64,000 nt of DNA from Limosilactobacillus caviae (GTDB lineage: Bacteria; Bacillota; Bacilli; Lactobacillales; Lactobacillaceae). Below, piece by piece: positions 39,940-49,097 of this stretch; the first letter of the stretch is position 1; each line of letters begins with the position of its first letter. Below the pieces are notes generated by a model. It did no database searches, was not told the origin of the DNA, and worked only from the letters and a program-made list of their open reading frames with translations. A program made the translations under genes and the position numbers. The stretch lies in NCBI RefSeq assembly GCF_014635905.1, contig NZ_BMDS01000002.1, positions 1 to 64,000 of the forward strand, read 5' to 3'.

Positions 39940-40719
39940 ATGAAAAAAGTTTTAATTGCTGGTGCGACTGGTGCAATGGGGCAAAAAGCTGTTGACCTTG
40001 TTAATTCGCTTGAAGGATTTGAAATTACTGCAGCACTTGCACCACATTTAACACGCGAAAACATGACCGAATATCACCTTGCATCATCTGTTCATCCTTA
40101 TCAAAGTTTATCTGAAATTGAAGATCGGGTTGCCGATATTTGGATTGATTTTACGTTGCCGAATGCGGTTTATTCAAATGTTAAGTTTGCAATTGAACAT
40201 GAGATGAAACCAATTGTGGGGACAACCGGATTGACTGATGAGCAACAAGCAGAACTAGTGACCCTTAGTAAGGAAAAACACCTTGGCGGACTAATTGCTG
40301 CTAATTTTGGAATGTCAGCGGTCCTTCTTATGAAATTTGCTCAAGAGGCTGCAAAATATTTTCCTGATGTTGAAATTATTGAAATGCATCATGGTGATAA
40401 AAAGGATGCACCGTCTGGAACCGCATTAAGTACTGCAAAATTGATTGACCAGGTTCGGCCCGTCCATGAAACAAATCCGACTGAAACAGAAAGCCTTTCT
40501 GGCGCACGCGGTGGTGATTATCATGGTATTAAGATCCACGCTGTGCGGTTGCCTGGTTATATTGCTCATGAACAAGTCCTTTTTGGCGGTGATGGCGAGG
40601 CATTAACAATCCGTCAAGATTCATTTGACCGTCAATCATTCATGAATGGGGTTAAAGTTGCGCTTGAAAAAATTGATGATTTATCCGAATTAGTAATTGG
40701 CTTAGAAAATATTTTATAA
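39940..40719 (+). CDS. dapB: 4-hydroxy-tetrahydrodipicolinate reductase
   Basis: 259 residues. It reduces the dapA product with NAD(P)H. The N-terminal Rossmann loop is IAGATGAMGQKA; VGTTGLTDEQ, AANFGMSAVLLMKF and the catalytic HHGDKKDAPSGTA follow. The ribosome site GGGGGAATAG overlaps the dapA stop. Length and order of motifs are standard. Confidence 0.95.
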   Translation: MKKVLIAGATGAMGQKAVDLVNSLEGFEITAALAPHLTRENMTEYHLASSVHPYQSLSEIEDRVADIWIDFTLPNAVYSNVKFAIEHEMKPIVGTTGLTDEQQAELVTLSKEKHLGGLIAANFGMSAVLLMKFAQEAAKYFPDVEIIEMHHGDKKDAPSGTALSTAKLIDQVRPVHETNPTETESLSGARGGDYHGIKIHAVRLPGYIAHEQVLFGGDGEALTIRQDSFDRQSFMNGVKVALEKIDDLSELVIGLENIL

Positions 40720-40731
40720 GAGGGTGAAGAA

Positions 40732-41916
40732 ATGCCAAAGCTCGATGCCGAGTTAAAAACAACCATTAATGACCGCCTGGCTGCTGTTCCGCCTGCGCAG
40801 ATTCGTGCTTTTGACGAAGAAATTTCTGCTATTCCGGGCTTAGTAAAATTGACCCTGGGTGAACCGGACTTTGCAGTTCCAGACCATGTTAAAGAAGCAG
40901 CAATCAATAGTATTCAAAATGACGATTCGCATTATTCAGCAAGTAAAGGAAAGATTGAATTACGGCAGGCAATTAGTAAGTACCTTGAGCAAAGCCGACA
41001 CGTTCAATATGATCCTGCTACAGAAATTGTAGTAACAATTGGGGCAACAGAAGCGGTAACAGCCACGACTTTTGCAATGTTAAATCCCGGTGATAAGGTA
41101 ATTATTCCGACTCCGGCCTTTTCATTGTATTTTCCCAGTGTTTCTTTGACGGGGGCAGAAACTGTTAAGGTAAACACTGCTGATGATGGATTCTTGCTGT
41201 CTGCTGACCGGTTAGAAGAAGTTTTAGCCAAAGAAGGCTCCGCAGTAAAAGCAGTTCTTTTAAACTATCCTAATAATCCAACTGGGCGGTCGTATACAGA
41301 AGATGAGTTAAGAGCATTAGCAAGGGTGATTGAGAAGCATCATATCTATGCAATTGTTGATGAGATTTATAGTTCATTGATGTATGATCATCCTTTCTAC
41401 TCACTTGCGACGCTTTTGCCAGAACAAACTATTTTAATTAGTGGTTTATCAAAATCGCATGCCATGACTGGCTACCGGTTAGGGTATGTAGCAGCACCAG
41501 CGGAATTTATTGCGGCAATGTCAAAAATGCATTCATTTATGGTGACGGCACCAAATGATACTGCCCAGGCCGCTGCGATTGAAGCTCTTGAAAATGGTGA
41601 AGATGATCCGCAAGAATTTAAACAAGTATATCGGCAACGTCGCGATAAGCTTGCTGCAGCGATGCGTGAAATGGGATTTGAAATTGCCCTGCCTGATGGC
41701 GCATTCTATATTTTTGCTCAGATTCCCGCTGAATTTGGGGATGATGACATGGCCTTTGCGCGTAAATTAGCACATGAAGCTAAAGTTGGTGTGATTCCGG
41801 GAAATGCATTTGGTCCCGGCGGAGAAGGACATATTCGTTTATCATACGCTGCAGCAGATACTGTTATTGATACAGCAATTGAACGATTACAAAATTTTAT
41901 GGATAATTTAGCATAA
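40732..41916 (+). CDS. patA: Class I/II aminotransferase, probable N-acetyl-LL-DAP aminotransferase
   Basis: 394 residues, fold-type I PLP enzyme. It has [34 protein letters not shown], and the PLP lysine in [16 protein letters not shown]. In the acetylase branch this enzyme aminates N-acetyl-2-amino-6-oxopimelate. Its position between dapB and asd strongly suggests that role; sequence alone would fit other aspartate-type aminotransferases. GAGGGTG precedes the ATG. Confidence 0.87.
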   Translation: MPKLDAELKTTINDRLAAVPPAQIRAFDEEISAIPGLVKLTLGEPDFAVPDHVKEAAINSIQNDDSHYSASKGKIELRQAISKYLEQSRHVQYDPATEIVVTIGATEAVTATTFAMLNPGDKVIIPTPAFSLYFPSVSLTGAETVKVNTADDGFLLSADRLEEVLAKEGSAVKAVLLNYPNNPTGRSYTEDELRALARVIEKHHIYAIVDEIYSSLMYDHPFYSLATLLPEQTILISGLSKSHAMTGYRLGYVAAPAEFIAAMSKMHSFMVTAPNDTAQAAAIEALENGEDDPQEFKQVYRQRRDKLAAAMREMGFEIALPDGAFYIFAQIPAEFGDDDMAFARKLAHEAKVGVIPGNAFGPGGEGHIRLSYAAADTVIDTAIERLQNFMDNLA

Positions 41917-41935
41917 GCTGAAAGAAGGAACTAAG

Positions 41936-42994
41936 ATGAGTAAGGAATATAACGTTGCAATTTTAGGTGCTACTGGTGCGGTTGGAACACGGATGATTCA
42001 ACAGTTAGAACAGTCAACGATCCCGGTAAAGAATGTTAAGCTACTAGCATCAGCTAAGTCGGCAGGCAAGCAGTTGTCATTCAAAGGGCAACCAGTCACG
42101 GTTGAAGAAACGACTCCTGCTTCATTTGATGGAGTTGATATTGTCCTTTCGTCAGCTGGTGGATCCGTATCGAAGAAGTTTCTTCCGGAAGCCGTTAAGC
42201 GTGGTGCTGTTTGTGTTGATAACACTAGTGCATTCCGGATGGAACCAGATGTACCACTAGTGGTTCCTGAAGTAAATGAAGAAGCATTAAAGGATCATCA
42301 TGGAATTGTTGCTAACCCCAACTGCTCTACTATTCAAATGGTGGTGGCACTCGAACCAATTAGACAGGCTTTTGGATTAAACCAGATTATCGTTTCAACT
42401 TACCAAGCTGCATCTGGAGCCGGTCAATCGGCGTTAAATGAACTGCGTCAAGAATCACAGGACTATCTTGATGGTAAGGATATGAAAGCTGATGCTAAGA
42501 TTTTGCCAACAAAGGGCGACAAGAAGCATTATCCATTAGCATTTAATTTACTTCCGCAAATCGATGTCTTTGAAGATGATGGTTATTCTCATGAAGAATG
42601 GAAAATGATTCATGAAACAAAGAAGATCATGCTTAACGATATGAATGCCAAGGATATTAAGGTTACGGCGACCTGTGTCCGGGTACCGGTACCAATTGCT
42701 CATGGTGAATCAATTTACTTTACAGTTGATGATCCAACGGTAACTGTTGATCAATTACGAGCAGTATTAAAGGATGCTCCCGGGGTTGTACTTCAGGATG
42801 ATCCTGCCCACCAAGTTTATCCACAGCCAATTAATGCGGTTGGCAAGCGGGATACTTTTGTTGGCCGGCTTCGTGCTGATGAGGAAACCCCTGGGGCCTT
42901 CAACATGTGGGTTGTTGCAGATAACCTACTTAAGGGTGCTGCTTGGAATACAGTTGAAAATGCAGAACGTTTGGTAGCAAATGGATTAATTTAA
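41936..42994 (+). CDS. asd: Aspartate-semialdehyde dehydrogenase
   Basis: 352 residues. It reduces aspartyl phosphate to the semialdehyde, the shared precursor of lysine, threonine and methionine. The NADP loop is [13 protein letters not shown]. The catalytic cysteine is Cys130 in NPNCSTIQM. The His-containing [11 protein letters not shown] region and [18 protein letters not shown] follow. GAAGGAACTAAG precedes the ATG. It is the last lysine gene of the operon; a glycerate kinase follows 13 bases later. Confidence 0.95.
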   Translation: MSKEYNVAILGATGAVGTRMIQQLEQSTIPVKNVKLLASAKSAGKQLSFKGQPVTVEETTPASFDGVDIVLSSAGGSVSKKFLPEAVKRGAVCVDNTSAFRMEPDVPLVVPEVNEEALKDHHGIVANPNCSTIQMVVALEPIRQAFGLNQIIVSTYQAASGAGQSALNELRQESQDYLDGKDMKADAKILPTKGDKKHYPLAFNLLPQIDVFEDDGYSHEEWKMIHETKKIMLNDMNAKDIKVTATCVRVPVPIAHGESIYFTVDDPTVTVDQLRAVLKDAPGVVLQDDPAHQVYPQPINAVGKRDTFVGRLRADEETPGAFNMWVVADNLLKGAAWNTVENAERLVANGLI

Positions 42995-43007
42995 GGGATA
43001 ATCAGTG

Positions 43008-44150
43008 ATGAAGTTTGTAATTGCGCCGGATTCATTTAAAGGCGGATTAACGGCAAAGGAAGCTGCCAAAGTAATGGCCGATGGAATTAAAAGAGTTTAT
43101 CCAGATGCCGAATACGTTTTAGTTCCGATGGCTGATGGTGGTGAAGGAACTGTCCAATCCTTAATTGACGCTACCAATGGCCGAAAAGTAACTGCTCGCG
43201 TTCATAATCCGTTAAATAAGTTAGTTACTGCTGAATATGGTCTCCTTGGTAATAGTAAAACAGCAGTAATTGAAATGGCAGCAGCAAGCGGCCTCCAATT
43301 TGTTGATGGAAATACTGCTAATCCCCTCATTACGACGACATATGGAACCGGAGAGCTGGTTAAAGATGCCCTTAATCATGGTGTTGAGAAAATAATCATT
43401 GGAATTGGCGGAAGTGCAACCGTCGATGGTGGAGCAGGATTAGCGCAAGCTCTTGGAGCACGTTTACTTGATGCTGATAACCGTGAAATTGGTTTAGGCG
43501 GTGGTGCATTAAAGGACCTAGCGCAAATAGATTTCACTCACTTAGATTCAAGGTTAAAAAAGGTAACCATTCAAGTTGCATCAGATGTTACTAACCCCTT
43601 AACTGGGAAAGATGGAGCGGCAGCGGTATTCGGACCACAAAAAGGGGCCGATGAGAAGATGGTTGATATGCTGGATAAGAACCTCCATCATTATGCCCAA
43701 AAGATTGTTGAATGTGGCGGTGCTAATGTTGAAAGAATTGCAGGAGCTGGAGCTGCAGGTGGGCTTGGTGCAGGATTAGTGGCTTTTACAGGAGCAGTCA
43801 TGAAACGGGGAGTGGAATTAGTTATTGAAGCGACCCAGTTACGAAAAAAAGCGATTGGCGCTGACTATGTTTTTACCGGTGAGGGCGGAATTGATTTCCA
43901 AACAAAATTTGGTAAAACACCATATGGAGTCGCCCAAGCAACAAAAAAGGTTGCACCCAATGCTCCGGTAATTGTTTTAGCAGGAAATATTGGTAAAGGT
44001 GTAGATAAACTATATTCATCAACAGCAATTGATGCAATTTTCGCTACTCCACAAGGTGCTAAACCATTAAAACAAGCACTAACAGATGCACCTGCAGACA
44101 TTGCACAGACAGCAGAAAATGTTGCGCGTTTAATTAAGGCAAGCAGTTAA
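43008..44150 (+). CDS. garK: Glycerate kinase
   Basis: 380 residues, glycerate kinase type 2 (GlxK/GarK). It phosphorylates D-glycerate with ATP. APDSFKGGLTAKEAAKVM, MADGGEGTVQSLIDAT, GIGGSATVDGGAGLAQALG and VFTGEGGIDFQTKFGKTP are family signatures. The ATG at 43008 is chosen 9 bases after AAGGGA; the GTG one codon before is closer. It shares the lysine operon without a visible terminator or promoter in between, which is odd because it has no role in lysine synthesis. Confidence 0.92.
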   Translation: MKFVIAPDSFKGGLTAKEAAKVMADGIKRVYPDAEYVLVPMADGGEGTVQSLIDATNGRKVTARVHNPLNKLVTAEYGLLGNSKTAVIEMAAASGLQFVDGNTANPLITTTYGTGELVKDALNHGVEKIIIGIGGSATVDGGAGLAQALGARLLDADNREIGLGGGALKDLAQIDFTHLDSRLKKVTIQVASDVTNPLTGKDGAAAVFGPQKGADEKMVDMLDKNLHHYAQKIVECGGANVERIAGAGAAGGLGAGLVAFTGAVMKRGVELVIEATQLRKKAIGADYVFTGEGGIDFQTKFGKTPYGVAQATKKVAPNAPVIVLAGNIGKGVDKLYSSTAIDAIFATPQGAKPLKQALTDAPADIAQTAENVARLIKASS

Positions 44151-44159
44151 TAAGAAATA

Positions 44160-44215
44160 AAAATAGTGGGAAACAACTACCTTTGATGAGGAGGGTGTTT
44201 CTCACTATTTTTGTA
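44160..44215. terminator. Terminator of the lysine operon after glycerate kinase
   Basis: AAATAGTGGGAAACA (44161-44175) pairs with TGTTTCTCACTATTT (44196-44210) with one G-U pair, followed by TTG after a T run. A small inner stem is possible in the loop. Confidence 0.85.
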
Positions 44216-44305
44216 ATGGTGTCGATTATTAATAACTACTAACTTGGCTTAGAATCTCAAAGACCGTATAATAAATTGGAAGATAATTGAGGAGTTTAAA
44301 TTAAA

Positions 44306-44656
44306 ATGGAAGAAAATAATTATCAATATGATGAAAATGGCTTTCGTGAGGATCTAAAGAATGACCCGGATGTACTTCACCAGCCAGATGCTGATCGTAC
44401 CCAGCGCGATTTAGTTACACTTGACTATGATGAAACGATGGCATTTCTTAATGGTGAAAAAGAAGTAAAGACTGTTTATGATTTTTCGGATGAAGTTTTA
44501 GATGAGATTAAGAAAAAATACCCAACTCTTAACGATACGCCGATTGATAAAGTAATTATGGAAAAATACCAGCAAATTTTGTCAGCGCGATATAATGAAT
44601 CGCAAGCAAATAATAAGACGATTCATGCTGATGATAGTGAGGAAAAAGATGAATAG
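44306..44656 (+). CDS. Acidic soluble protein of unknown function
   Basis: 116 residues, very acidic and charged, with no membrane segment. It contains NYQYDENGFREDLKNDPDVL, YDFSDEVLDEIKKKYPTLND and a disordered acidic C terminus. I recognise no family. TGAGGAG precedes the ATG. The next gene, a membrane protein, overlaps its end by 8 bases, so the two are translationally coupled and may work together. Confidence 0.7.
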   Translation: MEENNYQYDENGFREDLKNDPDVLHQPDADRTQRDLVTLDYDETMAFLNGEKEVKTVYDFSDEVLDEIKKKYPTLNDTPIDKVIMEKYQQILSARYNESQANNKTIHADDSEEKDE

Positions 44657-44945
44657 TTTAATAACTTTTATTATTTCAATTGCCTTTTTAGGACTGGTGA
44701 TCTGGGAAAATCGTTTACATGGCCAATTGGGCTTTTTGGCAAGTCAGCGTCCAGATAAAATTACGAAAGATTTTGTCCGCGTTATTCGTCAAGAAAGGTG
44801 GCTAAATTGGGTTTTATGTATTCTTGCAATTATTGTTTTTTTAACAACTAGCCGCTATTCAATCTTATTAATGAGTATTATTACGATTATTGAATTATTA
44901 TTAGTAAGCCGAATGGATCATGTAAAAAATGAAATGATGGATTAA
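44649..44945 (+). CDS. Small membrane protein of unknown function
   Basis: 98 residues with about three hydrophobic segments (~4-20, ~56-72, ~74-92) and a basic loop KITKDFVRVIRQERWLNW between the first and second. No family is recognised. The ATG at 44649 is used with GTGAGGAAAAAG upstream; the longer frame from 44595 lies wholly inside the preceding gene. It overlaps that gene by 8 bases. Confidence 0.7.
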   Translation: MNSLITFIISIAFLGLVIWENRLHGQLGFLASQRPDKITKDFVRVIRQERWLNWVLCILAIIVFLTTSRYSILLMSIITIIELLLVSRMDHVKNEMMD

Positions 44946-45113
44946 ATCTTGCTTTACTAGGCTTAAACTTATTTTTTAAGAAAAAGTAACGTTTTTTAAG
45001 AACACTCTAATAATTGCTATACGCTTTTGGAAAATAATGGTAAAGTTAAATTGTGTATTTCACTTTTTATTGTTTGTTTATTTTGAGGATTTTTGGGAGG
45101 GTGTTTTATTTAT

Positions 45114-46529
45114 ATGAGTAAAAGAACACATCATTCGAATAGTCATCGGTCTCACGGGGTCGTTGCGGGAGCAGTTAGTGCCCTCAGTTTATTGGCAGTA
45201 TCAACGCAAGCTGTAAATGCTGAACAGCTAACGGTTAAGACGGGGGATACGATTTGGGGACTTGCTAAACAGCATGGACTTTCAGTTAGTGCGCTAGAAC
45301 AAGCAAACCCATCAGTTAAGAAGCTGAGTGATAGCGTTGACTTAATCACGGTTGGTCAACAATTAACGTTACTGTCTGTTCACGATGCAAGTGCAGATTT
45401 AAATGCTGATGGCAGTTATACTGTTAAACCTGGTGATACTCTTAGCTCAATTGCTAACCGGTATAACATTACAGTAAATCAATTGATGGTTTGGAATAAC
45501 TTAGGTGCTAATGACTCCTTATACATTGGTCAGCAACTAAGTGTAACAGGACCCGTTGTTTCTGCAAAAGTAATGGCACCGGTTCAGCAATCACAACAAG
45601 CTGCACCAGTTTCAACAGGTCAAGTACAAGTACCTGCTGCAAGCTCAGTATCTCAACAAGCTGTCACTAGTACTCAAGTAGTTTCTAACTCTGCAGTTGT
45701 GCAACAACCAGTAGCTGCTAGTGCTTATCAAAACGCAGCTAGTTCTGCTGCTGTAACCAGTGATGATTCATCTGTAGCTGTTCCTAACGTACAAAGTGCT
45801 GTTTCTACAGCAGGTTCAACAGCAGTTAACAATAAGATAGAAGCAGCTAGTGCAGTACAAACTGATAATACTCAGCCGACATCTGTTTCAGCTAATAATA
45901 GCGTTGCTCCACAAGCACAACCTACTTCAACTACTGTTAATAATGCCGTGCTATATGGTCAATCATTTGTTCAGGCAGCTCCAGTAGCAAGCCAAACGCC
46001 AGTGGCACAAACGGCTCCCGCTTCACAAGCAACTGTTGCGCCACAAAGCAATGCTGCTCCTGTTTCACAACAGCCAGTTGCAGCATCAGAGGCACAACCG
46101 CAACAATCACAGGTGACTAATCAACCAGTACAACAAGCTGCACCTAATGCTGGTCAAGATCTTCAACATGGGTCTGTTGTTAGTCTAGCTACCAAAATTG
46201 CTAACTCTAACAGCGTTCCATATGTATGGGGCGGTGAAAACCTTAGTGGCATGGATTGTTCTGGTTTAGTTAAGTATGTTTATGCCAATGCAGAAGGAAA
46301 GCAGTTACCACACTATACAGGTGCGCTTGAAAACTGTGTTGACCAGCATCCTGTTAGTGAGGCTAAACCGGGTGACCTTCTGTTCTGGGGGAACCACGGA
46401 TCAACTTACCATACTGCAATTTATACCGGAAATAATCAATATGTAGCTGCTGCTAAGCCGGGGACTAATGTTGCTACTTACACTATTAGCCCATACTTCA
46501 ATCCAAGTTTTGCCGGAACTGTTAAATAA
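45114..46529 (+). CDS. Secreted LysM and NlpC/P60 peptidoglycan hydrolase
   Basis: 471 residues. A signal peptide with a His/Ser/Arg-rich head ends after VNA (36). Two LysM cell-wall-binding domains follow (~37-82 and ~100-143; VKTGDTIWGLAKQHG, VKPGDTLSSIANRYNIT). A long Gln/Ala/Ser/Val-rich linker (~145-350) leads to an NlpC/P60 domain with catalytic Cys382 (GMDCSGLV) and His433. By family it cleaves peptide stems in peptidoglycan. The ATG lies 13 bases after GGGAGG; an in-frame TTG lies over that site. Confidence 0.93.
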   Translation: MSKRTHHSNSHRSHGVVAGAVSALSLLAVSTQAVNAEQLTVKTGDTIWGLAKQHGLSVSALEQANPSVKKLSDSVDLITVGQQLTLLSVHDASADLNADGSYTVKPGDTLSSIANRYNITVNQLMVWNNLGANDSLYIGQQLSVTGPVVSAKVMAPVQQSQQAAPVSTGQVQVPAASSVSQQAVTSTQVVSNSAVVQQPVAASAYQNAASSAAVTSDDSSVAVPNVQSAVSTAGSTAVNNKIEAASAVQTDNTQPTSVSANNSVAPQAQPTSTTVNNAVLYGQSFVQAAPVASQTPVAQTAPASQATVAPQSNAAPVSQQPVAASEAQPQQSQVTNQPVQQAAPNAGQDLQHGSVVSLATKIANSNSVPYVWGGENLSGMDCSGLVKYVYANAEGKQLPHYTGALENCVDQHPVSEAKPGDLLFWGNHGSTYHTAIYTGNNQYVAAAKPGTNVATYTISPYFNPSFAGTVK

Positions 46530-46681
46530 TCGTTGATAGATTATTAGAGACTTTTCATTAGATAGTAACAAAGATGTAACTTAAAAGGGGTTAACATTCT
46601 TCTGTGCTCGTGTTATCTTACTTATATTGCAATTCCAGTATTGCTCTAAAAATATTTCACATTTATTGGGGAGTGTTAGAT

Positions 46682-46885
46682 ATGAGTAACAAACATGAAA
46701 TTGAAGAAGATTTATACCGTGCGCAGTCTCGCTTAGATGATTTATGTAAACAAGAGGGACAGCAGTGTGCAGGCACCCAAACTGTTACTATTCAGCCAAA
46801 ATATGGTGAAGAGATGCAATCCTTGCGTGAGGAGTGTAGTCAGTTACGAATTATTTTAGAAGCGATGGAAGCTTCTGAGGATTAA
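46682..46885 (+). CDS. Small coiled-coil-like protein of unknown function
   Basis: 67 residues, hydrophilic, mostly helical and likely coiled coil (HEIEEDLYRAQSRLDDLC, MQSLREECSQLRIILEAME). It has three cysteines. No family is recognised. GGGGAG lies 8 bases before the ATG at 46682; the frame extends upstream but into AT-rich leader. A terminator follows. It stands alone between the hydrolase and the diacylglycerol-kinase gene. Confidence 0.65.
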   Translation: MSNKHEIEEDLYRAQSRLDDLCKQEGQQCAGTQTVTIQPKYGEEMQSLREECSQLRIILEAMEASED

Positions 46886-46906
46886 ATTATAAATATGACC
46901 AAAAAT

Positions 46907-46949
46907 AAAGCGTGACAGGAGCTATTCGTTGCTTCCTCCTCACGCTTTT
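46907..46949 (+). terminator. Terminator of the small coiled-coil gene
   Basis: AAAGCGTGA (46907-46915) pairs with TCACGCTTT (46940-46948). AGGAG and CTCCT-type bases can extend the stem inwards. A short T run follows. Confidence 0.8.
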
Positions 46950-46967
46950 GTCGTAAAAAGTATAAAT

Positions 46968-47017
46968 AATAGGGTTCCAGAAATTGGCTTTACCAACTGC
47001 TGGAACCCTATTTGTAT
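46968..47017. terminator. Bidirectional terminator before the diacylglycerol-kinase gene end
   Basis: AATAGGGTTCCAG (46968-46980) and CTGGAACCCTATT (47000-47012) pair perfectly; TTGG/CCAA extend it inside. It serves the minus-strand gene ending at 47023. Its layout is close to the 5743-5792 hairpin. Confidence 0.85.
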
Positions 47018-47022
47018 TTTAT

Positions 47023-47967
47023 CTATTTCCGTGTTTGCCAAATTGGGTATTGTGTTATATCGAGAGCAATGTCAATAAATCGATTACCCATTTCTTCCCC
47101 GTCCGTCTGACTAAATTCAAGTGAAGTAGTTGTAATATGAAGGTTATTACCTTGAAAATGGTGAGCAAACCGTGATTGATCAAGTTTTCCCCTTGTCAAT
47201 TGAAGTAATTGCCAAGTAGTTAGCGGCCAGTTTTTTCGTTCAGCAACCACTAACTCTAGTGATGGCTTAGTTAGCGAGGCATGAGGGGCAACTCTAAAAC
47301 CACCGCCAATGAATGGATGATTACTAGCAATTGCAATATATGCTTTGGGAAAAATAAATCGCTTGCGATCCTGCTGAATCATTAATGTGAAAGGCTCCTG
47401 ATCATACATAACCCCGATTGCCTTTTGCAAGTAGGTAAATCGACCAATATGGTTCTTTTTATGACGCGACTTAAAAGTATTAGCACGACTAACAATCGCA
47501 GCATCAAAGCCAATTCCTAAATTATTAAGGAAGTAGCCATCTTCCCCGCGAATTGCTTCATGGTAGTGGCCAATATTAATGAACCGCGATTTGTTGGCGG
47601 TCAAAATCTGATTTAATGCTTGGTGCGGATGTAAGGAAATTCCATAGGCACGAGCAAAATCGTTACCGGTACCAGCAGGAATATAGCCAACAGGGAGAGG
47701 TGCTTTATCTAATTGCTTAGCGGTTTTCATTAAGCCATTAACGACTTGATGTAGTGTTCCATCACCACCAATTGCGATAACGATAGATGAAGTCGTAGAA
47801 TGCGATTGAGCAATTTGACTTGCAAGGTATTCTCCATGATTAGGATACTTAGTCGTTTCTATATGATAATCGATTTGTTGTTGATCTAGAAGCGGCTTGA
47901 TAGTGGCCCATGCCTTTTCAGCATTGCCATTACCAGCATGACGGTTGAGGATGATGGAATAATTCAT
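47023..47967 (-). CDS. dgkB: Diacylglycerol kinase family lipid kinase
   Basis: 314 residues with the DAGK catalytic fold. The nucleotide-binding GGDGTLHQVVNGLM and the downstream YIPAGTGNDFARAYG are clear. Members phosphorylate diacylglycerol or similar lipids; DgkB in Bacillus recycles diacylglycerol made by lipoteichoic acid synthesis. The lipid substrate here is not proven. The ATG at 47967 follows AAAGGAGGA on the minus strand; the longer frame to 48090 begins in leader DNA. Confidence 0.88.
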   Translation of the reverse strand: MNYSIILNRHAGNGNAEKAWATIKPLLDQQQIDYHIETTKYPNHGEYLASQIAQSHSTTSSIVIAIGGDGTLHQVVNGLMKTAKQLDKAPLPVGYIPAGTGNDFARAYGISLHPHQALNQILTANKSRFINIGHYHEAIRGEDGYFLNNLGIGFDAAIVSRANTFKSRHKKNHIGRFTYLQKAIGVMYDQEPFTLMIQQDRKRFIFPKAYIAIASNHPFIGGGFRVAPHASLTKPSLELVVAERKNWPLTTWQLLQLTRGKLDQSRFAHHFQGNNLHITTTSLEFSQTDGEEMGNRFIDIALDITQYPIWQTRK

Positions 47968-48117
47968 CAATGTTCCTCCTTTGATAATGCTAAAAAGCGA
48001 AGAATAAGAGAATGGGGAATAGACCTCCCTAACAAAACTGGCACAGTACAAACTGTTTATCGTTTCCAATCTTGTAGTTGGTTTCCACATTATCTTACTA
48101 ATGTTTGTTAAATTGTT

Positions 48118-48153
48118 GAGGCTGGGAGAAAATGGTTGCTTTCTCCCAGCCTC
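48118..48153 (-). terminator. Terminator of rpoY
   Basis: GAGGCTGGGAGAAA and TTTCTCCCAGCCTC pair perfectly around a 9-base loop. It lies 19 bases downstream of the minus-strand rpoY stop. The T tract is weak on that strand. Confidence 0.75.
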
Positions 48154-48171
48154 GCGGTTAATAATTAAAGA

Positions 48172-48384
48172 TTAAAACGTCGTTAGCTTGAAATTAGGGT
48201 TTTGCTTTTCGTATGCAAGGGCCTTTTCATCAAGTTGTTCTACAAATTCGATATTATAATCTGTATTATGTTCAACCATTAATAATGCTTCAGCTTCTGA
48301 ATCGGCTTCAAGGTATAATGATTGAGTATTTTCACGAACCGGACGTTTAGTCTTATCAGCTTGGTAGTATACTTTAAAAGTCAT
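48172..48384 (-). CDS. rpoY: DNA-directed RNA polymerase epsilon subunit
   Basis: 70 residues, matching RpoY/YkzG (DUF1447) of Firmicutes: FKVYYQADKTKRPVRENTQS, LYLEADSEAEAL, NIEFVEQLDEKALAYEKQNP. The family binds core RNA polymerase near the downstream DNA. Transcribed on its own on the minus strand, with AAGGAG 9 bases before the ATG. Confidence 0.9.
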   Translation of the reverse strand: MTFKVYYQADKTKRPVRENTQSLYLEADSEAEALLMVEHNTDYNIEFVEQLDEKALAYEKQNPNFKLTTF

Positions 48385-48478
48385 ACTGTTAAAAACTCCT
48401 TAATTAAAGATATTATGCAGTAATTTACCTTACTTATTCTATCACATATGACCTAATGTGTCCTAAATTTTCCTAACA

Positions 48479-48487
48479 TGGTATTAT
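48479..48487 (+). promoter_or_regulatory. Extended -10 promoter element
   Basis: TGGTATTAT is a clear TGN extended -10 box, 35 bases before the next start codon. No strong -35 is seen. Confidence 0.5.
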
Positions 48488-48521
48488 TAAATAAAAGTAA
48501 AGGTCAAAGAGGTGTTTGGAA

Positions 48522-48998
48522 ATGAGTATATTTATAATATGCATTATTGCGGCAATAATTGTTATTATCCTCTATCTAGCAATTCACCGGTTAGTTCTTA
48601 ACCGTGCAACAATGATGGTTAGAAATAATGCACAAAAGGTAACTGATACGGCCTTAAATGATTGTTTAAAGAAATCTCTTCATTGGAATAAGAGCCTGGA
48701 CTCGCAAATTGTTGCAGATGTATGGGGGAAAGGTGTTCTTGCGTTTGAATATCACTTTGACTATAAAAAGGATGATATTAGCTTGGACGACTTTACTAAA
48801 CAAAAATTAGCAAGTTTGCTTGATGAGTATGCAAATCAACATCATTTGCAAACGGCGCCTAAAGCTAAGCAGGCATTTGTAATAACTGATTGGTGGACTT
48901 ATGAGGGGATCCTTCACATTGACATAGCATATTTAGTTAATGAAGCAACAGTTGAATATATTGATGATTTAAAACGCTTAAATCAAAACAGTAAATAA
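48522..48998 (+). CDS. Membrane-anchored protein of unknown function
   Basis: 158 residues with one N-terminal hydrophobic anchor (~2-24, IFIICIIAAIIVIILYLAI), then a soluble mixed alpha/beta domain of ~130 residues (DFTKQKLASLLDEYANQHH, FVITDWWTYEGILHIDIAYL). The single anchor suggests the domain faces one side of the membrane; which side is uncertain. No family is recognised. The ATG at 48522 follows AAAGAGG; the frame opens two codons earlier at TTG. A terminator follows. Confidence 0.7.
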   Translation: MSIFIICIIAAIIVIILYLAIHRLVLNRATMMVRNNAQKVTDTALNDCLKKSLHWNKSLDSQIVADVWGKGVLAFEYHFDYKKDDISLDDFTKQKLASLLDEYANQHHLQTAPKAKQAFVITDWWTYEGILHIDIAYLVNEATVEYIDDLKRLNQNSK

Positions 48999-49016
48999 AG
49001 AAAATAACAAAATGAA

Positions 49017-49062
49017 GTGCCCGGTAATTGTTAGATAGAAGCCTAACTATTACCGGGCGCTT
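49017..49062. terminator. Bidirectional terminator before def end
   Basis: GCCCGGTAAT (49019-49028) pairs with ATTACCGGGC (49049-49058), and GTTAG/CTAAC continue the stem. A T run follows on the plus strand. It serves both converging genes. Confidence 0.88.
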
Positions 49063-49097
49063 TTTATATGGATAATACAGTTCTCAAGTGCTTTTTG

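Noticed and set aside
45660-46160. Repetitive Gln/Ala/Ser/Val stretch as tandem DNA repeat
   Set aside because: The amino-acid bias is strong, but I see no regular repeat unit at DNA level; it is a linker between LysM and NlpC/P60 domains.
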